From NCBI GenBank assembly GCA_036927565.1, contig JAYESD010000004.1:71422933-71486932 (forward strand): 64,000 bases of DNA, in the 5' to 3' direction. Position numbers and translations under genes: made by a program. A model generated the notes under the pieces. It was not told the DNA's origin. It did no database searches and was given only the letters and a program-made list of their open reading frames with translations. This DNA comes from Tuctoria greenei (lineage: Eukaryota > Streptophyta > Magnoliopsida > Poales > Poaceae). Of the stretch, positions 40,833 to 49,099 are shown one piece after another. The first letter of the stretch is position 1, and each line of letters begins with the position of its first letter.

Positions 40833-42169
40833 ATGGCCCTGTTACCATGGCATCCATCAAGGGTCGTAGGTGCTGCTGGAAGCTCCAAGCAACCCAGCAC
40901 GCAAGACTCAAATCCTCAAGTTAGTTCCGATGCATGGATCTCAGAGATCCAGAGCTACTTGAAAGACAACATCCTTCCTGACGATGATGTATCCGCTGAC
41001 CGGGTAGTCAGATTGGCTAAAAGATACACGTTGGTAGAAGGGGATCTCTACCGGCGCAGTGCCAATGTCATCCTAATGTGGTGCATTACAAGGGAAGAAG
41101 GCTGCAAGCACCTCGCAGAAATCCATGGAGGCGAGTGTGGGAACCACGCGTCTTCCCGCACGCTGGTTTGTAAAGCCTTTCGGCATGGCTTCTACTGGCC
41201 TACAGCACTCCAGGATGCAACTGAGCTGGTGAAGAAATGCGAAGCATGTCAATTTCATGCAAAGCAAATTCACACACTGGCTCAGCCCCTACAAATGATA
41301 CCTCCTACATGGCCCTTCGCTGTGTGGGGGATGGAAACTTGGGACCTTTCCCAAGAGCCGTCGGAGGTTACAAGTTCCTATACGTTGCCATTGACAAGTT
41401 CACCAAGTGGCCGGAAGCAACTCCAGTTGTGACAATCAACAAGCAATCTGCTATCAACTTTTTGCAGTCCATTGTATGCAGATTTGGAGTCCCAAACAAA
41501 ATCATCACTGATAATGGGACCCAATTCACAAGCTTTGCATTTCAAGGATATTATGAATACCTCGACATTCAAGTTTGCTACGCCTCCGTAGCTCACCGTG
41601 CAAGCGATGGCCAAGCCGAGAGAGCAAATGCTGAAATCCTTAAAGGACTCAAAATGCGCACCTATGAGCGTTTGAAAAAACATGGAGCCATCTGGATTGA
41701 AGAGCTTCTGCCCACTTTATTGGCCAATAGGACATCTCCAAACCGGTCAACTGGAGAGACACCCTTCTTCCTGGTGTATGGAGCTGAAGCAATCCTTCCT
41801 CCGGAAATCACCTTAGGGTCACTCCGGGTCCGGACCTTCGACGAAGCCATGCAGGACCAGCTCCGGCGTGAAGACCTAGACCTCCTTGAGGAGGGAAGGT
41901 GCCAAACAGCTGTTCGGAATGCCCGATACCGCCAAGCCCTTCAGCGCTATCATCAGCGGCATGTACACAACCAACAGCTCGAGGAAGGTGATCTGGTGCT
42001 ACGGAGAATACAATCCAGAGAAGGGTTAAACAAACTCTCCCCCAGCTGGGAGGGACCCTTCCGAGTGATTAAAGTATCCCGTCCCGGAAGCGTTCGCTTG
42101 GCTACCGAGGATGGGACACCTCTCCCAAATCCTTGGAACATCGAGCACCTCCATAAGTTCTACACTTAA
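40833..42169 (+). pseudogene. Integrase domain of pol
   Basis: Would insert the cDNA into chromatin. The HHCC zinc finger is intact: IHGG, GNHASSRTL, then KKCEACQFH (about 41,120-41,265). Of the DDE catalytic triad, the first Asp, expected right after AVWGM at about 41,334, is destroyed by a one-base loss within gaaac. The second lies in IITDNGTQF (about 41,500-41,525) and the Glu in ASDGQAERAN (about 41,600-41,630). The core then continues with WIEELLPTLLANRTSPNRST and GETPFFLVYGAEA. It is followed by a basic linker (RYRQALQRYHQRHVHNQQ) and the GPF-like C-terminal module, ending at TAA 42,169. No chromodomain is seen, as expected for Tat. Confidence 0.92.
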
Positions 42170-43483
42170 TATCACGGAGGTGAGTCTGTAGTAACTTGAG
42201 GTGTATGTTATAGAGTCATTGTACAGAGTTGGGTAGTTCCTTCGGGAGAACAGCCGGACCTTTCCCGGAAGGTACGCAAAGTTCATGCAACACTTGTCAC
42301 AGTCTCAGGACTAAAAGTGTGGCTAACTACCCTGGGTCAAACGAGAAATTAAACACGCTTAGCCTGGTTCCGTACCCTAAGAGTGTACTTGTTTCCCCTG
42401 TACCCCGGACCTATAATGAAAGACATCTTCAGGTGAAACAGACTCCACGTGCATTTATTTTGTAAAGGCTCAACATTTTTTATTTTTCCCTTTCTTGTCT
42501 ATAACAAAGTTGTGCAATTCTTAAGAAATTTTAGTTTGACCAGTTCATGTACAATTCGAGTTGTATTGTCAATTCTTTTGGATCCAAATATTGTTCATGG
42601 CCCACACGCCTGAATGCTGCCAAGCCAATCTAGGGCCGGAGTGTGCTAGCAACTTAGCCTGGTCAAGCACCCTAAGTACGCCACTCTACCTACACCCTGG
42701 CAAGCCGAAGTAAGGCAGGTCCAAGTACAATTGGATCTGGAAGAAAATACGATGCATTCGGTTGTATTCAGAATCGCGTTTGACCTAAAATTTTCTTGAG
42801 AATCGTAAGCCGCGGCGAAGTTATAGACAAGAAACGAATTTTACTATTTTTCTTGGCTTCAGTGTGCAGGAAAAATAAAAAATCCACGTTGATGGAGAAA
42901 AGCCGGAGCTAACAAAGCTCCAACTCCCCTAGATGGCTTGTAATCGATGTTAAGCATTGAAAACGAGCATCACCGGAGCAACCAAGCTCCGGTAAAGCTA
43001 GGGGGGCCAGCCATCGACGCTAAATAAAAGGTGGTGAGAAGACCCCGCAAACGGAGTCTGCTGCCGACAAACTACGTGTTGGTAAAGGTCACTGCCGGAA
43101 CTACTAGCACTGACACCCTGGAGGAATAACTATCGATGCTCTATGCGTTAATAGGGACTATTGCCGGAGCTACTAAGCTCCGACGATAGATAATGCCAGA
43201 GCTTCTAAGCTCCGACAACCTCAAGGGGCCTTCACTATCGAAGACTTCGGACCTACACCTTACAAGTTCGAAGCAAATGAGTCTTCAACAAAACACAATA
43301 TCCTCTTGGTACATGTTCACAATCAAATTGTGTACATCTACCAGGGGGCCAAGTGAAGACAAAAGTGTTGAAGAATAAAAGTGAAATTCACAATAATTTG
43401 GGGATTTCATTCATTTGGAGACAAGGGATTACAAAATTGAGGAAGAAGAAGAGAGAATACAAGTGGGAGCTACAGAGATGGTC
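42170..43483. other. Non-coding spacer between pol and the antisense gene
   Basis: 1.3 kb with no supportable ORF. It contains two copies of a cttagcctggt ... accctaag motif (about 42,359 and 42,654), a T-rich stretch near 42,470-42,500, and a cluster of CGGAGCT/AGCTCCG hairpins between 42,903 and 43,220. Both pol (sense) and the antisense gene end toward this spacer, so it is the convergent 3' end of two transcripts. Likely polyadenylation signals would lie here; an AATGAAAT on the minus strand near 43,400-43,410 is a weak candidate. Confidence 0.7.
42903..43220. repeat. Cluster of CGGAGCT...AGCTCCG hairpins
   Basis: Four clear copies and one degraded copy. ccggagctaacaaagctcc is at 42,903-42,921. 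accggagcaaccaagctccggt at 42,972-42,993 has perfect 8-bp arms over aaccaa. A degraded copy lies near 43,094. CGGAGCT-ACTA-AGCTCCG is at 43,165-43,182, and cagagcttctaagctccgac is at about 43,196-43,216. Copies alternate with atcgatg / atcgacg words. This resembles an internal tandem duplication of a stem-loop. Confidence 0.65.
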
Positions 43484-44941
43484 CTAGACCCTATGGAAGA
43501 ACTGGGCGACCTTCTGGGCAACCTCCAACATGTTGGCTCGGGCAACTTCACCTTCTCCTTCGACGGGACCTTCAAGCACCGGGTCCAGAGGGAATTGGAG
43601 ATTCCGGCTGGTGTAGCACGTCAGCACATATTCTGCGACGTTCTTTGCCAGGGATTGCCCCTCAACCTCCAATTGGTCCGCGATGACGTCGCCCACCTTG
43701 GAGAGTTTGCTACCTGCCGAGCTCAACGCCTGCAACGCCAGGTCCGGCTCCGGCTCTGGATCATCCGGGCGCACGGGACTGAAGTCCATCGGTGTCAGCG
43801 CGTCGTTGGCCTTGCCCAGGAACTTCCAAATCTGTAGGGAGTCCGCAGTCCTCAAGCCCTTCAATTCTTCCAAGGATCTTCTGGCCGCCACCAGTTCAGA
43901 ATTCTCACGAGCGAGGCGCTCAACTTCTTTTGCGTTTTGCTGAATCTTTTCAGCAACTCGCTTCTCGAGTTTTCTGAGCTCCTCCCCCCGGAGGTGGATC
44001 TTGTTCCGGCAGTCAACCAGGTCCTTCTCCCTGCCCCTCACTTTCTTCTCCCTGGCAGCAAGGGCACACTCTTGCTCGTAGAGTTCCTGCCCTCGTACCC
44101 AGGCCTTCTCCTCCTCCTCAGTGCAGCGCTCTTCCAATTTCTTGGCGCGCTCTTCGAGGCCCTTGTCGGCCAGAGCCACCTTCTTGGTGTGCTCCTCCTC
44201 CCTCCTAAGGACGTCATCTCGCAGCTCTAGGAGTTTCTGCTCTTCAACTTGGAGCCGTTTCTCCCTCTCCTCAAGTGCCCCCTAGCGCTTGATGAGAGTA
44301 GTGTTAATGGCCTGAAGCCTTTCTTGGCGTTCATCAGCCCCACTGTTAGCTGCTTTGGTCTGCTCATAAATTGCCCGGGATTGAGCGTCGAGGGCGCGAG
44401 TCATACTCTCCCTGTCATCCAATAATTTGCCCCAGTATTCCAGGCGGACCTTCTCCCGCTTGATCCACTATTTGTCATCTGCTAGCCTCGACTGTGCCAT
44501 CTTGGTCTCGAAGTAGAGCCGGTTACGCCATCGCCTAAGGGTTTGGCGCTCCTCTTCAAGAGCCTTGCTATCATGGAAGAAGGCCAGTTGAACTTGACAC
44601 AGACTGGAATAGGCGTTGTCAATAGACAATGACAACGGGATAGGTTCCGGACCTGCTAGGGTCTCCTCCGCTGGTTCTAGCGGGTTTTCAGATACAAAAA
44701 TTGGGTCCCACTCCACAAGAGTGGTCCCCTGGGTCTCCATGACACTAGGGCCGTCCTCCAGGATGGCCTCAGTCGCCATCGAGGAGGTCCCGCTAATGAA
44801 GTTCCGACCTCCAGAAGTGGTTCTGAAGGCCCCGCCGCCAGATCTACATTTGCCCCCTCAGGCAGGGGGCCAGCGACTCCACCAGGGTACTCCGGCTCAG
44901 CCACGAGTACCTCCGATGTTGTCACTTCCGGAGCAGGGGCT

Positions 44942-45301
44942 GCTTCTGGCTCCAGCCTGGGCACCTCCTCTATTGGGGGCTCGAGCGGCGACGCCTCCAC
45001 CACAACCGGCTCGGGAGCCGAAAAGTCTTGAACATCAACCGGCCCTGCGGCCGGAGCTCCAACAACGACCGGCTCTGTGGCCGGCGCTTCAGAAGTAGCC
45101 GGCCCAACCGCCGGGACTTCCTCAACATCCGGCGTGCACGCCGAGACTTCCACTACCTCCATCTCAACCATTGGGGCTTCGACAATTTCCGGCTCTGGGG
45201 CCGGAATTACTGCTTCCTCCGGCTCAACGGTCGGAGCTTCCATCATCTCTGCACCAGGACCCGGAGCTTCAACCTCCGGAGCAGGTGCCGCTGGTGCATC
45301 T
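44942..45301 (-). repeat. 30-bp tandem repeat (12 units) coding a 10-residue acidic repeat
   Basis: Twelve contiguous 30-bp units, in register from 44,942 to 45,301, within exon 2 of the antisense gene. On the plus strand a typical unit has ccggctc...gccggagcttc. On the coding strand units read EAPATEPVVV, GAPAAGPVDV, EAPTVEPEEA, EAPMVEMEVV, and so on (roughly EAPxxEPxxV). There is no length variation among units, so the reading frame was kept during expansion. The domain is predicted disordered and negatively charged. Confidence 0.85.
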
Positions 45302-45496
45302 TCTCTCCCGCGGTCCAGCGCTACCACGGGAGTCTCTGGGGATGAGTCGAGGTCCATGACCACGACAGCTGGCGCTGGAGCTGTCGCAGCTTCAGCCACC
45401 CCTTGGGGCGGCACCGGGACAGGAGCAGAAGCTTCCGCCCTCACAGCTTCAGCTGCTGTGGCTGAGGGTGGAGCCTCACTCCTCTTCTTGGGAATG

Positions 45497-45574
45497 CTGC
45501 AGATGATGGATGAAGAAACATAAAAAACAATTATTACAACAAAACAACTGTCTGAGGTAAAGATTAAAAATTAC
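45497..45574 (-). other. Predicted 78-bp GT-AG intron in the antisense gene
   Basis: On the minus strand the exon-1 frame reads into CCGAG|GTAATTTTT and would stop at the TAA formed by the donor. A T-rich, AT-rich stretch ends ...TTTCTTCATC...ATCTGCAG|CATTCCC. Removing it joins phase-2 AG to C and continues without a break into IPKKRSEAPPSATAAEAVRA and the repeat domain. Length, base composition and splice sites all fit a short plant intron. It is predicted, not shown by transcripts. Confidence 0.75.
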
Positions 45575-46964
45575 CTCGGGAGGCTTCCGCACCATCTTGT
45601 GCGGAACCTCTTTCCCGGGCGCTCTGGGCTGACCATAGCCACCGCCGGCGTGGAAGCCCCGGAAGGCCCCCAAGTACTCGTCGCAGCCACGGGCATTTCC
45701 TTAGTCGAGGCCCCCCTCGATCGAGAAGGACCTCCGGACCTAGAGGCCTCAACCGGCCCTGGTGCTGAAGTCGCATGCCTGGAGCTAGCACCCCGGGAAG
45801 ACGCCATTGCAGGAGCAACCGCCGCAGTTGTAGAAGACCTCCCCCTCCGGGGAGAAGGAGCTGATGCAGAGGTGGTAGGCCTGACGGACCTTCCATCAGC
45901 ATGCTGCAACTTCCTCTTCCGGCTCAAGGGTTCATCTGCCGGCTCCTTGCCCTTGCCGACGACTTCGATCCATGGCTTCGGAGCAGGGTCGGAGCCACCT
46001 TCGGAAGCCCCAGGGATCACCACCCTGGAGGTTAATCTTCTCTCGACGACACCAAGGTCGTCAAGCACTAGCATCTTCCGTCGGAGCCCCCTGCTGAACT
46101 CTACATCCATGTTCAGAGAAAGAAAATCTGATGGCGGAGTCAAGTCGTCACCCGTGACATCGATGCCGTGCTGGAACTTCTTGAGATGGAACTCCAAGTT
46201 TGTCCCTGGCATGTTGGACTTCAGCCCGGTCTCGACCCGGTCGTTGTCCATCACGCTGTTGAGGGCCCAAGCGAGTTTTTCTCTCCTCTTCAGCGGTGCC
46301 CACCTGTTGACCAGGAAGTTGCAAAACACTGCCTGAGGAGTTAATCCTCCCTCCACGCACTGGCGGATCCTGGTCAGAGCAGGGTTGAAGGCTTTCGCTA
46401 GCACCAGAGCTTCACTCTAGACTGTAGTGTCAATGTTGGGGAGGCCTTCGGGCAGCTCCAGCTTCTCGTGCTCCTCCACCCAGATGACTATCCAGTCCTT
46501 CTTCCAGTCATCCCACTTTCCATAGGGAAACGACCGGAGGTACTTGAATGGGCACTTCTTGCGCTTCACGAAGTAGTAGAAGCCAAGGTACTCATTGCTC
46601 CTACCGGTGGTATGAACGGTGAAGAAGGTCCGGAAGAGTTCAATGCAGGGGGGATGCCCACCCACATCTCACAGAAGTGGACGAAGATAGACACAAGAAG
46701 AATGGAGTGGGGGCCAAGGTGGTATAGCTGCAGACCATAAAAGTCTAGCCGCATCAAGAAAAAGGAGGAAAAGGGTGGGATCAACCCCACCATGGCGTAC
46801 GAAGAGAAGTACACCATTTCGTCGGCATGCTCCTTCTCAAACGGGAGCTCTCCCCCGGCGCAGACCAGGTGGTTGAAGAAGTCCGGGGACCATCCCATGA
46901 GGGCCCGGACCTTCTTCAGGTCACCTTCAGTCGTCAAACGGCTCTCGCGGAGACCCAACTCCAT

Positions 46965-47475
46965 CGCAACACAGCAAGGCAAGAGAGGAAAAGCGAGCAC
47001 AAGTTGGGAGTTTGAGCGCAAGATCAGATGAGAGGCATAAAGAACTCCAGACAGTGCGCGCTTTCCTTCTTAAGTAAGCCCTCATAACGCTTGGATGGAA
47101 ATCGCAAGGAAGCCAAAGATACTACTCAAAAATTCCACCCAGTCGATCACAAGAGGGCCCAGGACCACCCTGACGATCAAGTCGAGGTTCTTACCCAGGC
47201 GAACGGTTGTCATCATGAGGCAGGAAGCCCGAAGGCAGCGACCTGACAAGGTGCGCGGAACCGATACGGTTTTCGTATCGGGAACTGGCGACCTTCAATT
47301 GCGTGAGATCCGCACGCCGAAGCTCTCATCTGCCGCACACGGGATATGCCACGCGGCGAGGATTTAACTCCAAACTATCGCCAACGGCACATCCGAAGAC
47401 CTTTGAAGACTCAGTTCAAAAGTCGAAGGCTGGACCCACCTCCGGCGAAATGACTTCACCCAAGGGGTCTTCTCC
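46965..47475. other. Upstream region of the antisense gene / 3' untranslated region of the sense transcript
   Basis: About 0.5 kb without a supportable ORF. It should contain the promoter of the antisense gene, but I see only a weak TATA-like cttacttaag on the minus strand near 47,070-47,080. It also holds the long imperfect hairpin at 47,248-47,295. Confidence 0.5.
47248..47295. repeat. Long imperfect stem-loop near the 3' end of the element
   Basis: CCGATACG (47,261-47,268) and CGTATCGG (47,274-47,281) are perfect 8-bp arms around gtttt. Farther out AAGGT (47,248) pairs with ACCTT (ending 47,295), with a partly matched segment between, giving a stem of roughly 21 bp in total. It lies about 200 bp before the polypurine tract. 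Confidence 0.65.
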
Positions 47476-47497
47476 AGAGGTGGGCCCAGGGGGCCAC
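47476..47497 (+). other. Polypurine tract region
   Basis: agaggtgggcccaggggg followed by ccac directly precedes the 3' LTR. It is the expected plus-strand primer site. It is interrupted by ccc and the last four bases are not purine, so its exact extent is uncertain. Confidence 0.65.
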
Positions 47498-48373
47498 TGT
47501 CGATACCCTGGATACCATATACTCCTTGGGATTGCAAAGATCTCAAGGGAAAGTCATCTACTTGATTTTAAGACCTTCAGAGGCCCACATGTCAGACATA
47601 ACCGGACCCGCTTCTCCAACATGGTTAGTCCCAGGGTCGCCACGTGTACTGTCAAACCGGAGCTACCGCCCGCAAGGGGGAAGCTCCGGGCTATGTACCG
47701 AAATGGCATCCCCGGACCTAACCCCAGACTGAGGGAAGCTCCGGAACTAACACGTGTCGGGTAGCACCGGACCTATCTGTTCCCCACAGTGTGCTCCGGT
47801 GCTGCCACGTGTCCAACCGTCGGATCTTCAGCCTCTAACCTCCGGAAGACTCCACAACGGCTCCGGATCTTCAAAGGGGAATCAAGGACTTCAAGACCCG
47901 ATCAAGTGTCATTAATACTATATTAATGACACACGATCGGACAACCTTAATTACCAGTAACGGTGCTATCAAAGCCCATAACTCGGTCATTAAGGGCAAT
48001 TAAACGTGTTGAATGTGTATCAATATCAGTAACCGCCGGGGCCACATGTCGGGCCAGGCTAACTTGTAACAGCCTGCCCTTGTACTATAAAAGGACAGGC
48101 CGACGATACATAGGAGAGACTCTGGACACAGACTCTGTAGACGGACACTCGAACACATACTAGAAAGACGCTCTAGACATACATCCAATACAACATCAAC
48201 ACACTCCGTGGAGTAGGGTATTACACTCAGGCAGCCCGAACCACGTAAATCTTGGTGTCCCTTGTGTCATTCGACATCTCACCTTCTTGAATCTCTGCGC
48301 GCCCATACCGAACCTCAAACTCCTCTAACACTTGAGTAGTGTCGGGAGATATGCCGGATCAAAACAACCGACA
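47498..48373 (+). mobile_element. 3' long terminal repeat (876 bp)
   Basis: Begins TGTCGATACCC and ends CCGACA, with the same length as the 5' LTR. The TATAAAA at 48,086 and the U3 inverted repeat (inner arms 47,906-47,932) are conserved. About 34 differences from the 5' LTR are spread along its length, including a clustered change near the end (gatcttcc versus gatatgcc). Confidence 0.95.
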
Positions 48374-48378
48374 GTAGC
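48374..48378 (+). other. Target-site duplication, right copy (GTAGC)
   Basis: GTAGC immediately follows the terminal CA of the 3' LTR, and satellite resumes with catcgattttaccc. The register differs from the left flank by about 65 bp, because an intact monomer would read gtagccatacg here. Confidence 0.9.
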
Positions 48379-49099
48379 CATCGATTTTACCCAAAACGCA
48401 GTTTTCTTCCAAAAACTGACCATAAATTTATTTTCTTGAAGATCTATCTTTTATCCCATGTTGTATATGTATTGCGTAGTCATATGTAAGTTTTCCAGAA
48501 TTTTAAAAAAGTTAAAATTTTCTCGTGAATTCAAAGATTTAGTCTTCTATTTTACTCAAAATGTAGTTTTCTTCCTAAAAATGACTGTAAATTCATCTTT
48601 CTTTGAGATCGAGCTTGTATTCTATGTTGTATATGAATTACGTAGCCATACATAAGTTTTCTAGAATTTTCAAAAAAATCTAATTGTCACGTGAATTCAA
48701 AGGGGTTAGCCTTCAATTTTACTCAAAACACAGTTTTCTTCCAAAAAAAATGACAGTAAATTCATTTTATTCGATATCGAGCTTGTATTCCATGTTGTAT
48801 ATGCATTACGTAGCCACATGTAAGTTTTTGGGAATTTTCAAAAAAATATAATTTTCTCGTGGATTCAAATGTTTGATTTTACTAAAAACGCAATTTTCTT
48901 CCAAAAAATGTCCGTAAATTTTTTTTTCTATGTTATCGAGCTTGTATTCCATGTTTTATATTGTATTGCGTAGTCATACATAAGTTTTTTGGAATTTTCA
49001 AAAAGAATCAGATTTTCGCGTGAATTCAAAGGGGTTAGCATTCTATTTTACTTAAAACGCAGTATTATCCCAAAAAATGACCGTAAATTTATTTTTTTT

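Larger units (their letters stand above)
37712..42169 (+). pseudogene. pol: pol polyprotein (protease, RT, RNase H x2, integrase), heavily broken
   Basis: Gypsy-order pol read in three successive frames. The gag frame continues to 38,113. After a 1-bp loss near 38,092 the frame shifts and runs through RT and both RNase H domains to 40,824. After a slip in the G run at 40,798-40,801 the integrase frame begins, and it shifts once more at 41,334-41,338 before ending at TAA 42,169. In-frame stops lie at 38,143 (TGA), 38,641 (TAG), 38,818 (TGA), 39,175 (TGA) and 40,042 (TAA). These hit all main domains, so no functional polyprotein can be made. The C-terminus keeps a GPF-type module (SWEGPFRVIKVSRPGSVRL) and ends NIEHLHKFYT. 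Individual domains are listed separately. Confidence 0.93.
43484..46964 (-). pseudogene. Antisense additional gene of the Tat element (gypsy-type putative transposase domain, repeats, coiled coil), two exons, frameshifted
   Basis: Runs opposite to gag-pol. Start ATG at 46,964 (MELGLRESRLTTEGDLKKV); stop TAG at 43,484. Exon 1 (46,964-45,575) carries a region like the 'putative gypsy type transposon' domain known from grass retrotransposon extra genes: MVGLIPPFSSFFLMRLDFYG, SILLVSIFVHFCEMWVGIPP, then IELFRTFFTVHTTGRSNEYL and KWDDWKKDWIVIW. A Ser/Arg-rich basic stretch with RKRK follows. A 78-bp intron leads to exon 2 (45,496-43,484): an acidic 10-residue repeat domain, then a long Glu/Lys/Arg-rich coiled coil (about 44,470-43,850; EERAKKLEERCTEEEEKAW). 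Damage: frame slip at the G6 run 46,648-46,653, TAG 46,417, a shift at about 44,800-44,850, TAG 44,468, and a compensating pair at 44,339-44,342 and 44,278-44,283. The function in the element life cycle is not established. Confidence 0.8.
35314..48373 (+). mobile_element. Full-length Ty3/gypsy LTR retrotransposon, Tat lineage, decayed, with antisense extra gene
   Basis: The element is 13,060 bp long, TG...CA-bounded, with two 876-bp LTRs, a primer binding site, gag, pol in gypsy order (protease-RT-RNase H-integrase), an antisense gene, a polypurine tract and the 3' LTR. It is flanked by the perfect 5-bp duplication GTAGC (35,309-35,313 and 48,374-48,378). Tat membership rests on the CPIH...H...C knuckle-like gag end, a second RNase H domain before integrase, and a large additional ORF between pol and the 3' LTR, as is known for grass Tat elements such as RIRE2- and Grande-type. 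Coding parts contain at least eight in-frame stops and three frameshifts in gag-pol, plus others in the antisense gene, so this copy is non-autonomous. It is far more GC-rich than the surrounding satellite. Confidence 0.95.

Noticed and set aside
45599..46336. Plus-strand open frame of 245 codons opposite exon 1 of the antisense gene, and similar ones at 44,616-45,098 and 45,077-45,523
   Set aside because: Low-complexity shadows of the GC-rich antisense gene. The minus strand carries the domain motifs, the splice sites and the coiled coil.
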